Shown: positions 54,672 through 63,757, numbered from the stretch's first letter. The stretch is DNA of 64,000 bases from Labilibaculum manganireducens (GCF_002843385.1 NZ_MVDE01000002.1:1-64000), one strand, 5' to 3'. Numbers and translations are program-made. The notes: generated from the sequence alone by a model not told the origin.

Positions 54672-55895
54672 ATGAAAAAAGCAACAATTATTCTTATCGT
54701 TTTGCTGTCGCTGATAAAAGTGACAAATGCTCAGGATTCAAAAATAAGTGGAAGCTGGCTGGTTACTAAAATAGTGGTGGGCGATCAAGTTGATGAACCA
54801 TTATTTGTTATCGATTACAGAGCTGATGGATCTATTATAACTCAGGGAATTGATGTAGGATCGTGGTCGCATAATCAGAAAGAAGAGAAATTGATTATGA
54901 GCTCGGATATGGATAAAGATTTTGGAGGAGATTGTAAAATTATGAATCTGAATCAGAAAGAGCTAAACTTTGAAAAGGGTGATCAGAAATGGTTCCTATC
55001 CAGACTAAATATGGATGAAATAGCCAAGAATAATTCAGAATCGGGCTTAATAGGTTCTTGGAAATTTGCCGATGAGGAAAATACAGATGTGACGAGAGTA
55101 TTGATCTTTGAGGCTCCGGATAGTTTTAGTTTTATCGAGAAAGAGCCAGGAATGGAAGGTAGGACTGGAGGAATGTGGATTTTTAATCCAAAAGAACAAA
55201 GCCTGCTGTTGATTGGCCGGATAGACCAGATTGGCGGTAAAAATAAAATTCTTACAATCAGTAAAACAGAACTGGTTTTAGAAAATGCAGGAGTAGAAAC
55301 AGTCTTGCTTAAATCAGAGGCTAATTCTCAAAATATCGAAAGATTAACTTTTACCGAAGCCGATTTCTTCGATGCAAATGGAGATTACAAGTATGATGGG
55401 GAAGAGAACAAATTGCCTTGGACTGATCCTTTCGAAATGCTGATGTCTTTAGTAAATACGAGTCAATTGGAATATAATTTTTCGACATTGGTAGAGGGGA
55501 CAAACGTTTTTGAAACTAAAAAACTGACCGCCGATGTTAAGACCGATAAAGAGGAGCAAAGTGTAAGTATCGATTTTATTTTTTATGGATACGACAGATA
55601 CAATTTGCCTGATGAAACGGAATTACCACCCAATGTTTTAGATTTCAATTATTACAATCGCCTGTATCCATTACAAGAGAATTCGTTTCGGGTAGCTGGA
55701 CAAGAAAAACTCACAACGCCATCGGGCACTTTCGATTGTACCGTAATTGAGTCTGTCGGCACTTCCGAAGAAAAATATAAACTATGGATGATTAATGATA
55801 AACCTGGAGTTTATGCCAAGATAATTGAAGACAAAGAAGGCATGTTTGGTCATTATTATATGTATGAATTAAATAAAATAATAGAAGCGAAATAG
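54672..55895 (+). CDS. Secreted protein with two lipocalin-like repeats
   Basis: The 407-residue secreted protein has signal IILIVLLSLIKVTNAQ. Two similar beta units, each starting with a G-S-W motif, follow: ISGSWLVTKIVVGDQVDE (about 25) and LIGSWKFADEENTDVT (about 125). The C-terminal 170 residues have DUF3108-like features (VAGQEKLTTPSGTFDCTVIE, YKLWMINDKPGVYAKII), reminiscent of the YDCEVW motif in the neighbours. Function unknown. Confidence 0.65.
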   Translation: MKKATIILIVLLSLIKVTNAQDSKISGSWLVTKIVVGDQVDEPLFVIDYRADGSIITQGIDVGSWSHNQKEEKLIMSSDMDKDFGGDCKIMNLNQKELNFEKGDQKWFLSRLNMDEIAKNNSESGLIGSWKFADEENTDVTRVLIFEAPDSFSFIEKEPGMEGRTGGMWIFNPKEQSLLLIGRIDQIGGKNKILTISKTELVLENAGVETVLLKSEANSQNIERLTFTEADFFDANGDYKYDGEENKLPWTDPFEMLMSLVNTSQLEYNFSTLVEGTNVFETKKLTADVKTDKEEQSVSIDFIFYGYDRYNLPDETELPPNVLDFNYYNRLYPLQENSFRVAGQEKLTTPSGTFDCTVIESVGTSEEKYKLWMINDKPGVYAKIIEDKEGMFGHYYMYELNKIIEAK

Positions 55896-55951
55896 CTTAT
55901 TATTCAATAAACCTTAATTAATTTTTTAAAAACCAGTAAAAAGTAAACAAA

Positions 55952-56467
55952 ATGAAAAACAAGTTAATTTTAGTATTCGCAACCGTGCTTTCTGTATTCT
56001 TTAGCCTGACTACCAAAGCACAAGACTCAAAAATTTTGGCCGGAGCTGGTCTTAAGTATGCAACAGATATCAGTACTATGGGTATTGAAGCTAAAGGTGT
56101 TTATTTAGCAAGTGATACATGGGAAATTGCTCCTGCATTCACTTATTATCTAAAGAAAAATAATCTGAATTGGTCTACATTAGATTTTGATGCACATTAT
56201 GTGTTTTCTGCAGATGATAAGAATACATTTTATGCCATTGGAGGTTTGAATATGACTTTCTTGAAGTATACTTATGAGGGTTATGAAGTTCTTGAAGGGT
56301 TTGGATCTGATAGTGGTTCTGTTTCCGACAGTAATGTTGGTTTAAATATTGGTGTGGGTAGTCGCTTTGCAATTTCTGACAAGATGTATTTTAATGCTGA
56401 TTTGAAATATACCATTGGTAGCACCAACTACTTGTCAGCAGGGGTAGGATTGTTATACCATTTCTAG
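55952..56467 (+). CDS. Small outer-membrane beta-barrel protein
   Basis: The 171-residue protein has a signal peptide (LVFATVLSVFFSLTTKAQ), eight or so amphipathic strands (WEIAPAFTYYLKKNN, FDAHYVFSADDKNTFYAIGG, MYFNADLKYTIG) and a C-terminal aromatic (LLYHF). This is the OmpW/OmpX-like eight-stranded type common in Bacteroidota. Function unknown; part of the envelope cluster. Confidence 0.75.
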   Translation: MKNKLILVFATVLSVFFSLTTKAQDSKILAGAGLKYATDISTMGIEAKGVYLASDTWEIAPAFTYYLKKNNLNWSTLDFDAHYVFSADDKNTFYAIGGLNMTFLKYTYEGYEVLEGFGSDSGSVSDSNVGLNIGVGSRFAISDKMYFNADLKYTIGSTNYLSAGVGLLYHF

Positions 56468-56500
56468 AGTTTTATTTGATTAGATACATTTAGTTAGTAT

Positions 56501-56570
56501 TTCCTGTTTGGGCAATCAACCAATTCACTTTACAACCAAACAACCATAATAAAAAAGTCCCGAACAGGAA
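56501..56570 (+). other. Inverted repeat between barrel and LolA-like genes
   Basis: TTCCTGTTTGGG (56501-56512) pairs with CCCGAACAGGAA (56559-56570), one G-T, with a 46-base AT-rich interval. It has no T run, so it may be an attenuator or processing site rather than a terminator. Confidence 0.4.
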
Positions 56571-56653
56571 GTCTTTCTAATCAAATTTTCACCAACCATT
56601 TTTTCTTAATGCTTACAAATAAACCAGAACATTTAATTCAAATTCATTCACTG

Positions 56654-57700
56654 ATGAAACAGATTATTCTTATAGTAACGTGTTTGCTAATGACGCATGT
56701 TGCTACAGCTCAACAAAAGAGTCAAATATATGCCATCAAATCGGGGCATGTTGAGTATCAACTCAGCGGAAATACTACTGGCACCAAATCTGTTTGGTGG
56801 GACAACTATGGGAATTCATCTTTTACGGAAACCAAATCGGTAAGCGTAACTAAAATGTTTGGAATTAAGAGTGAAACCAAAACACATGATATTTCAATTA
56901 TAAAGGGAGGACAGTTTTGGTCTGCTAATTTAATTGAGAATAAAGGGCAGAAAGGAACAGTTCCTTTTCAGAATATCACTGATAATATGACCGATGCTGA
57001 GAAGAAGAAGATGGGAAAAGATCTGTTGGAAGCATTTGGTGGCGAGATTGTTGGCAAAGAAAAAGTTTTGGGGAATGAGTGCGAAGTAGTAAAGCTAATG
57101 GGAGCGAAATGTTGGATATACGAAGGTGTTACCTTAAAATCGGAAGCCAAGATCCTAGGAATCGAAGCAATTGAAACAGCAACCAGATTTGACAAAAACA
57201 GTTCTGTGTCTGCCTCAAAATTTACTCCTCCCACCAACATTAAATACGAAGATCAGGATCAGTATCAGCAGGAAATATTTGGTGGCATGAGCGAAGGATT
57301 TAGCGATGACAGTGATGGCGATGAAGCAATAGATTTAGTTCCTGTAAAGTATCCTTATGAAAAGTTTCAGAAAATTGCAAATGGTTTTAGCTTTAATAAT
57401 TACCATAAAATGATGGTAATGAATATGGAAGGAACCTATAGCGCCATGTTTATGAAAGGAATGAACGGTAGTTTGGGAGTAGCTGCAACTTCACGTAAAA
57501 ACGGCAATCCAGGACAGGAAGGAAATTTGGATGTTTTTACACACAGTGGGAAAAAGTGTATGTATGGTAAAATGGAAGGAGACGAAGGTATTTCTTTAAT
57601 CATCGAAATTCCAGATTACGATACATATATTATACTTGTGTCCAGTTCTGTTCAGACTAAATCGGAGATGCTTCAACTAATGGATGCGTTTAATTTTTAA
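56654..57700 (+). CDS. Secreted LolA/DUF4412-like protein, paralogue of 53338-54000
   Basis: The start at ATG 56654 gives a signal peptide (MKQIILIVTCLLMTHVATAQ); the frame is open to 56609. From it the protein has 348 residues. IKSGHVEYQLSGNTTGTKSV, VLGNECEVVKLMGAKCWIYE and GVTLKSEAKILGIEAIETAT align with the lipoprotein at 53338. The difference is an added C-terminal domain (about 240-348). Function unknown. Confidence 0.68.
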   Translation: MKQIILIVTCLLMTHVATAQQKSQIYAIKSGHVEYQLSGNTTGTKSVWWDNYGNSSFTETKSVSVTKMFGIKSETKTHDISIIKGGQFWSANLIENKGQKGTVPFQNITDNMTDAEKKKMGKDLLEAFGGEIVGKEKVLGNECEVVKLMGAKCWIYEGVTLKSEAKILGIEAIETATRFDKNSSVSASKFTPPTNIKYEDQDQYQQEIFGGMSEGFSDDSDGDEAIDLVPVKYPYEKFQKIANGFSFNNYHKMMVMNMEGTYSAMFMKGMNGSLGVAATSRKNGNPGQEGNLDVFTHSGKKCMYGKMEGDEGISLIIEIPDYDTYIILVSSSVQTKSEMLQLMDAFNF

Positions 57701-57712
57701 AAAAGACAGACT

Positions 57713-58231
57713 ATGGAAAACAAGCAAAGTTCGCCAATTGCCTTACTCATTTTCGCAATTGCATTTATTATCGGAGGTTGGTTTTTTTATAAAAATATCA
57801 GCCAAACTATTGTTGAAGAGGCAAATGCTTCAAAGTCATGGCCTGCTGTAGAGGGCAAGGTTACTTTAGCGGATATCAGCACATCGATAAGTGATGGAAC
57901 AAAAATGTATGCTTCCAACATTGTTTACAAATATGTTGTTGAGGATAAGGAGTATTCAGGAACCCGGATTTCTACTGTTGATGGAAGTAGCAGTAGTGCA
58001 TCAGGTGCAAAAAAAGATATTCAGAAATATGCGGAAGGAAGTTCGGTTACTGTTTATTATGATCCGGAATTGCCTGATGCTGCCCTGCTTGAACCCGGCC
58101 CCAATTTTTTTACTTATTTGATTACTTACGGACCTTTACTGTTTTGTTTAATTGGATTCCTGATGTTGTGGCAGTTTGTTAAAAAAATTGGAGTGTTTGT
58201 TTTGGCCTTATTCGTAGGCTCAAGAAATTAA
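57713..58231 (+). CDS. DUF3592 family membrane protein
   Basis: The 172-residue protein has two membrane helices (LLIFAIAFIIGGWFFY and FFTYLITYGPLLFCLIGFLM) around a small beta domain. ASKSWPAVEGKVT, YKYVVEDKEYSGTRIS and VTVYYDPELPDAALLEPG are the DUF3592 hallmarks. The function is unknown in the family. Starts 12 bases after the preceding gene. Confidence 0.85.
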   Translation: MENKQSSPIALLIFAIAFIIGGWFFYKNISQTIVEEANASKSWPAVEGKVTLADISTSISDGTKMYASNIVYKYVVEDKEYSGTRISTVDGSSSSASGAKKDIQKYAEGSSVTVYYDPELPDAALLEPGPNFFTYLITYGPLLFCLIGFLMLWQFVKKIGVFVLALFVGSRN

Positions 58232-58274
58232 AATAGAATAGTTTGAAAAAAGTAACAATCATAAATTATAAATC

Positions 58275-59045
58275 ATGAAATCACACGAAATAGATTATAA
58301 GATTATAGGACATGATATTCAGTTGGTAGAGATTGAATTGGATCCCAATGAAACAGTTATAGCCGAAGCAGGAGCAATGTTATATATGAAAGAAGGGATA
58401 GATTTTCAAGCAAAGATGGGAGATGGTTCAGAGCCGGACAAGGGGCTTTTTGGAAAATTGCTCTCGGCGGCATCCAGAAAAATTACCGGAGAGTCAATAT
58501 TTATAACTCATTTTACACACCGGGGAACAGGAAAAAGTCAGGTTGCTTTTGCCGCACCCTATCCAGGAACCATTGTTCCTATCGATTTAGAGCAATTAGG
58601 TGGAACTGTGATTGTGCAGCGTGATGCTTTTTTGTGCGCTGCATTAGGAACAAAAATCAGTATGCATTTTAACCGGAAATTGGGTGCTGGTTTCTTTGGA
58701 GGCGAAGGTTTTATTCTTCAGAAACTGCAAGGCGATGGAAATGCTTTTATTCATGCCGGAGGAACACTTATCGAGCATGATTTAAAGGGAGAAACAATAA
58801 GAGTGGATACAGGCTGCGTTGTCGGTTTTCAGGAAGGTATTGATTTTAGTATTCAACAGGCCGGTAATTTAAAATCGATGGTTTTTGGAGGGGAAGGTTT
58901 ATTTCTGGCAACTCTTCAGGGAACAGGAAAAGTGTGGTTGCAATCCATGCCGATTAGCAAGTTAATCAATCAATTATCAACAGGAGGTTCCAATAGTCGA
59001 AAAGAAGGTAGTAACGGGATTTTACAGAGTCTATTGGAATCATAA
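58275..59045 (+). CDS. TIGR00266 / AIM24 family protein
   Basis: The 256-residue protein has the AIM24-type beta-helix with repeated GGEG motifs: [20 protein letters not shown] near 22, [38 protein letters not shown], and [24 protein letters not shown] at the end. The lengths agree with TIGR00266. Bacterial members have no assigned role; the yeast relative helps to organise inner mitochondrial membrane complexes. Confidence 0.9.
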   Translation: MKSHEIDYKIIGHDIQLVEIELDPNETVIAEAGAMLYMKEGIDFQAKMGDGSEPDKGLFGKLLSAASRKITGESIFITHFTHRGTGKSQVAFAAPYPGTIVPIDLEQLGGTVIVQRDAFLCAALGTKISMHFNRKLGAGFFGGEGFILQKLQGDGNAFIHAGGTLIEHDLKGETIRVDTGCVVGFQEGIDFSIQQAGNLKSMVFGGEGLFLATLQGTGKVWLQSMPISKLINQLSTGGSNSRKEGSNGILQSLLES

Positions 59046-59060
59046 TAAAATCCTGAAATC

Positions 59061-59654
59061 ATGATAAATATTGAATATTTAATCGATAGAGTAAAACTGG
59101 TTACCCTTCAGCCGAAAGAAGCATGGGCGAAAATTAGTGATGAGCAAATAGACCTGAAGGATTTCTTACTGTCTTACGTGCTTCCTTTGGTTTTGATTCC
59201 TACCATAGCCTCTTTTATTGGTTACGGATTGATTGGTCTGGGGAGTTATTTTAAAGTAGCTTCTTTTAGCTGGGGACTTCATCAGGCGATTCTTGCTTTT
59301 TTAGGCGCATTTTTAGGTGTTTTTATTAGTGCGTTCTGTATTCATAAGTTAGCAACTAATTTCGGTACTCAGGTAAGCCTGGATAATGCAATTAAACTGG
59401 TAGCCTATTCTTATACGCCAATATGGCTTGCGGGAGTTTTTTACATTCTTCCAAGTCTAACCATCTTGGCTTTACTGGCTGGCTTATACAGTTTGTATAT
59501 TTTATATATTGGTTTTGTTCCCATAACGAAGGTAAGCGAGGAAAAAAAGACCAACTACTTTATTGTCAGCCTGATTTTAGTCATTGGAGTGTCCGTTTTG
59601 GTCTCCTTTGTAATTGGGGTAATACTAATTTCAGCAGGTTTACAAACATATTAA
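59061..59654 (+). CDS. Yip1 domain membrane protein
   Basis: The 197-residue protein has five membrane helices after the Yip1-type N-terminus (RVKLVTLQPKEAWAKISDEQ). TNFGTQVSLDNAIKLVAYSY and TPIWLAGVFYILP are the conserved Yip1 loop and helix. In bacteria the family is uncharacterised. It follows the AIM24-like gene by 15 bases and closes the tight part of the cluster. Confidence 0.82.
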   Translation: MINIEYLIDRVKLVTLQPKEAWAKISDEQIDLKDFLLSYVLPLVLIPTIASFIGYGLIGLGSYFKVASFSWGLHQAILAFLGAFLGVFISAFCIHKLATNFGTQVSLDNAIKLVAYSYTPIWLAGVFYILPSLTILALLAGLYSLYILYIGFVPITKVSEEKKTNYFIVSLILVIGVSVLVSFVIGVILISAGLQTY

Positions 59655-59659
59655 AAAAA

Positions 59660-59681
59660 TCCGGAGGTTACAGCCTCCGGA
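59660..59681 (+). terminator. Hairpin after the Yip1 gene
   Basis: TCCGGAGG and CCTCCGGA form an 8-bp stem six bases after the stop; the T run is missing. A second pair (GGAATTAAA and TTTAATTCC, about 59698-59730) follows. A weak terminator or mRNA-stabilising structure. Confidence 0.5.
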
Positions 59682-59762
59682 AGAATACAATTAAAAGGAA
59701 TTAAACATCACGCAAGATCTCTTTAATTCCAAATTATTAATCATTTCAAATTTACAAAAAAA

Positions 59763-60800
59763 ATGAAAACGAGTAAACTTTATTTTTTCGCAGTCGCTTT
59801 TATGGCGTTAAGTATTTCGATGGTTTCGTGTAGTGGTGATGATGGTGAGGTCGGATTATTAGGTCCTAAAGGTGATAAAGGAGAACAAGGTGCAGCAGGA
59901 GAAGTTGGACCAGCTGGAACCGATGGCAGTATTATTTATAGCGGTGAAGGCGAGCCTGCAGCTGCAGTTGGTGCAGTTAGTGATTATTATCTGGACGTTG
60001 CAACAGGAATGTTGTATGGCCCTAAAGTAAATGCAGATAATTGGACAGATACAGATGGGTTTTCTTTGAAAGGCACAAATGGTACTAACGGAGCTGATGG
60101 AACCAATGGAACGAACGGTGTTGATGGTATCAATGGAACCAATGGAACCAATGGTGTTGATGGTATCAATGGAACCAATGGAACCAATGGAACAAATGGT
60201 TCAAAAATACTTTCCGGTGAAGGTGTTCCCGGTAATACTATCGGAAACACAGGTGATTTTTACCTTGACAAAGCAACCTGTGTGCTTTATGGCCCTGCGG
60301 TAACCGATGAGGAAGGCGATACAAGCTGGGGAGCTGGTTTAGAATTGAAAGGTGCTGATGGAAATGCCAATGTAAAAACATTTAAATATACTGCCAGTGT
60401 TTCTAATTGGACCGTGTATAGCAATATCGCTACTAGTTATACAAAAACGATTATTGATGATATTGACTTTCCTGCTCTAAACCAAGATGTGTACGAAAAT
60501 GGTATCGTATTGGTTTATTGGAAAGATGCAAACTCCATAAGACTTTTGCCATTAACTAAGCTAACTAATCAGAAAAACTTCCTTACACGCGAGGGGTGGA
60601 TATTTAAAAACAGTAGTGATGATAGGTACATACTACGATTACAGAACACTCTTAAAGGAATGGAAAATATGACGGAACTACTCGTTGTAGAAGATGTTGA
60701 ATATCAAATAAAACTAATAACGGGTCAGGCTGCTGTTCAGTTGGAAGCAAATAAAGGCAATCAACTTGAGTTTGATAGATTAGTTGAGAGTTTGAACTAG
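59763..60800 (+). CDS. Collagen-like repeat lipoprotein
   Basis: The 345-residue lipoprotein has lipobox SMVSC with Cys23, then SGDDGE. A first collagen-like G-X-Y run (GPKGDKGEQGAAGEVGPAG) leads to module A (SGEGEPAAAVGAVSDYYLD, ATGMLYGPK). A GTNGTNG/GVDGING run follows, then module B (SGEGVPGNTIGNTGDFYLD, ATCVLYGPA). The C-terminal 140 residues are a separate beta-rich domain. The two modules are internal duplicates. Surface fibre or adhesin-like role is inferred from the G-X-Y pattern only. Confidence 0.85.
   Translation: MKTSKLYFFAVAFMALSISMVSCSGDDGEVGLLGPKGDKGEQGAAGEVGPAGTDGSIIYSGEGEPAAAVGAVSDYYLDVATGMLYGPKVNADNWTDTDGFSLKGTNGTNGADGTNGTNGVDGINGTNGTNGVDGINGTNGTNGTNGSKILSGEGVPGNTIGNTGDFYLDKATCVLYGPAVTDEEGDTSWGAGLELKGADGNANVKTFKYTASVSNWTVYSNIATSYTKTIIDDIDFPALNQDVYENGIVLVYWKDANSIRLLPLTKLTNQKNFLTREGWIFKNSSDDRYILRLQNTLKGMENMTELLVVEDVEYQIKLITGQAAVQLEANKGNQLEFDRLVESLN
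60117..60188 (+). repeat. Two perfect 36-bp tandem repeats inside the collagen-like gene
   Basis: Units at 60117-60152 and 60153-60188 are identical and encode GVDGINGTNGTN. Degenerate units flank them (60067-60206). Copy change would keep the frame. Confidence 0.95.
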
Positions 60801-60816
60801 AAAAATATTGAAAATA

Positions 60817-60846
60817 AAAGGGCATTCTTTTAGGAGGATGCCCTTT
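60817..60846. terminator. Bidirectional terminator between collagen-like and rhomboid genes
   Basis: AAAGGGCAT and ATGCCCTTT form a 9-bp stem with a 12-base loop between convergent genes; T-rich on the plus strand. Confidence 0.85.
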
Positions 60847-60883
60847 TTGGATGTCATTAAGATTCTATTTTGGAATGTTTTTT

Positions 60884-62362
60884 CTATTGCAAATTGGTCA
60901 AGGTTGAGATTATTTTTTCCATTTTTTTGTTGCAGTCATCTATTGCAATTTCATATGCATCAGTATCTTCTTCAATAGATTTACATACAAATTCATAACT
61001 TTTTATTCTAAGTTCGCAATATTCTCTTAGTATCAAATTTCGGGTTCTGATGTGTGCTGGCAAGTCTAATTCTTTAAAGCTGTCAAGCAATTTTATATTT
61101 TCATTCCAATAGTAAATTCCATGCTTTGTAAACTCATCAATATATTGCTCTTCAGATGTGTCATCTGGTAAATTAAAGACTTCTAATGCTTTTGCTTCCA
61201 TACTTACAAATTGCTGTATTTCTTTTTCATACTTACCAATATCATTAGGCAGGATTTTGTACACCAATATAGATGAAAGTAGAGTTATAACTGTCAATGC
61301 AGTAATTGTAGAAAGTTTCAACTTTTTAGATTCGAAGTTTTTTAGGCTTGGAACAAAGGCGTATCCAATTATGAATCCGCTAAGAAGACCTCCAATATGT
61401 GCGGCATTGTCAATGCCACTATCGGGCTTTAATCCGTTTACTATATTGTAACCCACAAATACTAAAATACTTGTCATGAATGCCTTTTTCACTGATTTAT
61501 CAAGAAGATTGGTAGTGAGAAGAGCAAGAAAAACACCGTATAATCCAAAAATTGCTCCTGAAGCTCCTGCACTAATCGTGATGTCGTGATACCATAGACT
61601 TGCTATGCTTGAAGCAATACCTGTGAGTAGGTATGCGCCAATAAACCTGGTTTTGCCAAGATAAGGCTCTAATAAAAGGCCAATGTAGACTAATGCGTAC
61701 ATATTCATCAGTAAATGGAAGATTCCAATGTGTAAAAAAATAGCTGTGAATAATCTCCACCATTGTCCATCTAAGGTCATCGGTTTAAAATTAGCACCCC
61801 AATTTAAAAGACTTTCGCCGCTAGGGGCAAAAAAATTAACGCCGGATAATACCATGATCAGGAAAATAGAGATGGTAGTAAGAAGCAATATTGGAGTAAC
61901 AAAATAATCTTTGGTAGGCTTAAAAACAGAAAAGAAACCAGTTAGTTTATTTTTAGATGTAGATGGCGGTTTGCTTAGGGCATTGTTTTCTGTTCTCGGA
62001 TTCTTTTGCCATAGTTCTATTAATTTAGAATTAATATCTTCCTGTGACATTGTATTTTTTACCTCTTCGAATTTTGACACAAAAAGATTTATATTTTTCT
62101 TGTTTTTTCCCCAGTCGAAAATCTGTATACTCGTGCATGCACTTTTGATTGTTACTGATTTTTCTTCAATAGTTATATTTACCTCCTCGCTCCACGAAAC
62201 CATCGAAAAGTTTGTGTAAGCAACAAATCCACTTTCATTTATAAAACTTACATCCCAATTAAGTTGCTTGGCTGTTTCTATGGCAAATAGTAAATAATGC
62301 TCTTTGTCAATATTATCAAGCTGAAAAATTTCTTTGTGTTTAGGTGGAAATCCAAATGCCAT
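60884..62362 (-). CDS. Rhomboid family intramembrane serine protease
   Basis: The 492-residue protein has a soluble N-terminal domain (1-150) with no recognised family, then six or so membrane helices (155-350) forming a rhomboid. HLLMNMYALVYIGLLLEPYL holds the oxyanion Asn220, GASGAIFGLYG holds catalytic Ser268, and NAAHIGGLLSGFIIGY holds His322. A helical soluble C-terminal domain (about 370-492, DDCNKKMEKI at the end) follows. It cuts membrane proteins within the bilayer; substrate unknown. It lies downstream of the tandem array on the same strand, 155 bases beyond it. Confidence 0.88.
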   Translation of the reverse strand: MAFGFPPKHKEIFQLDNIDKEHYLLFAIETAKQLNWDVSFINESGFVAYTNFSMVSWSEEVNITIEEKSVTIKSACTSIQIFDWGKNKKNINLFVSKFEEVKNTMSQEDINSKLIELWQKNPRTENNALSKPPSTSKNKLTGFFSVFKPTKDYFVTPILLLTTISIFLIMVLSGVNFFAPSGESLLNWGANFKPMTLDGQWWRLFTAIFLHIGIFHLLMNMYALVYIGLLLEPYLGKTRFIGAYLLTGIASSIASLWYHDITISAGASGAIFGLYGVFLALLTTNLLDKSVKKAFMTSILVFVGYNIVNGLKPDSGIDNAAHIGGLLSGFIIGYAFVPSLKNFESKKLKLSTITALTVITLLSSILVYKILPNDIGKYEKEIQQFVSMEAKALEVFNLPDDTSEEQYIDEFTKHGIYYWNENIKLLDSFKELDLPAHIRTRNLILREYCELRIKSYEFVCKSIEEDTDAYEIAIDDCNKKMEKIISTLTNLQ

Positions 62363-62517
62363 ATTTTTTGTTTTTTATAATGGGTTCGAAAAAAAAATGC
62401 AATTATTTTGTTCGTTATGTTTTTTATTGTCGTACTTTTTTTTGGTGTTATTCAGGTTATTATCGGAAAATAGTTGGCCGTGAGTAATGGTTTAAATAGA
62501 AATTTCATCATTAGTCT

Positions 62518-62934
62518 TTATTTCAATGAATATCCACTAAAATATGTTACGCCTAGATAAAAGAAAAGAGCAAGTCCTCCAAAGAAGAATAGGAATGCAA
62601 AAGTATTTCTATTGGATCGTTGGGTTTTGTTTAGAGATTTATATTCTTTTTCTAATCCCCATTTAGAAATTGCCTTTTTTGCTTTTCTCTCTATCGGAAT
62701 AGAAGTTGGGAGTAGAACAATCAGTAGTCCAATGAAAATTGGGGTGTAGGTCTCAAATTTGTAATTAATAGACCCAATAAAAGCGAAATACAAGCCACCA
62801 AGGACAAATGTAAATGGAGTTGTAAAAGTATGTATTGCAGCAGGAAGTATTTGTTGGGGCATTTTTTCATTCACCCATCTTTTGGCAAAACTGTAGTTTG
62901 CGGATAACAAATATTTAAATAGAAATTTCATCAT
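62518..62934 (-). CDS. Tandem-array membrane protein, copy A
   Basis: The 138-residue protein has two or three hydrophobic segments (ILPAAIHTFTTPFTFVLGGL, TPIFIGLLIVLLPTSIPI, NTFAFLFFFGGLALFFYLGV) and a basic central region (ERKAKKAISKWGLEKEYKSL). No known family is recognised. It is the most divergent copy at the C-terminus (VTYFSGYSLK). Its start overlaps the stop of copy B by four bases (ATGA). Confidence 0.78.
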   Translation of the reverse strand: MMKFLFKYLLSANYSFAKRWVNEKMPQQILPAAIHTFTTPFTFVLGGLYFAFIGSINYKFETYTPIFIGLLIVLLPTSIPIERKAKKAISKWGLEKEYKSLNKTQRSNRNTFAFLFFFGGLALFFYLGVTYFSGYSLK

Positions 62935-63347
62935 TTTACTAAATATCCTTCAGTAAAAGTTATTATTAAATAAACAGACAAAGCAAAGCCTGCCCAAAAG
63001 AAGAGGAATGCAAAAGTATTTCTGTTTTGTCGTTGATTTTTACTTAAGCTTTTGTATTCTTTTTTAATCCCCCATCTTTCTATAGAATTTTTTGCCTTTT
63101 TTTCCACAAAAAAGGAAACACTAAGCATAACAATTCCTAATCCAATGAAGATTGGAGTGAATGTTTTAAATTTATAATCAATAGATCCTAAGATGACACA
63201 ATATATTCCTGCAGATAAAAAAGCAAAAGGTGAGGTGAAGGTATGTAGGGCAGTAGGAATTACTCGTTGTGGTAAATTTTTGTTAACGATCCATTTGGCA
63301 GCGCAATAATTGGCGGCGAGTAATGGTTTAAATAGAAATTTCATCAT
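62931..63347 (-). CDS. Tandem-array membrane protein, copy B
   Basis: The 138-residue paralogue has the same layout as copy A. The basic segment reads NSIERWGIKKEYKSLSKNQR, which it shares with copy D rather than with A or C. The last 26 residues (AFLFFWAGFALSVYLIITFT, EGYLVK) are identical to copy C. Overlaps copy C by four bases. Function unknown. Confidence 0.78.
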   Translation of the reverse strand: MMKFLFKPLLAANYCAAKWIVNKNLPQRVIPTALHTFTSPFAFLSAGIYCVILGSIDYKFKTFTPIFIGLGIVMLSVSFFVEKKAKNSIERWGIKKEYKSLSKNQRQNRNTFAFLFFWAGFALSVYLIITFTEGYLVK

Positions 63348-63757
63348 TTTACTAAATATCCTTCAGTAAAAGTTATTATTAAATAAACAGACAAAGCAAA
63401 GCCTGCCCAAAAGAATAGAAATGCAAAAGTATTTCTATTGGATCGTTGGCTTTTGTTTAGAGATTTATATTCTTTCTCTATATCCCATTTGTAAATTGCT
63501 TTTTTTGCTTTTTTTTCGATGTAAAAGGAAACTCCTAGCATTACTATTCCTAATCCAATAAATATAGGTAGGAAAGTTTTAAATTTATAATCAATTGTGC
63601 CTATAACAGTGCAGTATAAGCCTGCAGCTATAAATGCAAATGGAGTAGTAAAAGTATGTATTGTAGCAGGAAGTATTTGTTGAGTCATTTTTTTATTGAC
63701 CCATCTTTTGGCAAAACTGTAATTTGCTGATAATAAATATTTAAATAGCAATTTCAT
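63344..63757 (-). CDS. Tandem-array membrane protein, copy C
   Basis: The start at ATG 63757 (MKLLFKYLLSANYSFAKRWV) matches the other copies; the frame is open upstream but overlaps copy D. It has 137 residues. The N-terminal half resembles copy A, and the C-terminus is identical to copy B. Its start shares one base with the stop of copy D (TAATG), so the genes are translationally coupled. Confidence 0.78.
   Translation of the reverse strand: MKLLFKYLLSANYSFAKRWVNKKMTQQILPATIHTFTTPFAFIAAGLYCTVIGTIDYKFKTFLPIFIGLGIVMLGVSFYIEKKAKKAIYKWDIEKEYKSLNKSQRSNRNTFAFLFFWAGFALSVYLIITFTEGYLVK

Noticed and set aside
59987-60250. 87-codon minus-strand Pro/Val-rich frame
   Set aside because: It is the antisense of the collagen-like repeats (VPLVPLIP pattern mirrors GTNGTNG).
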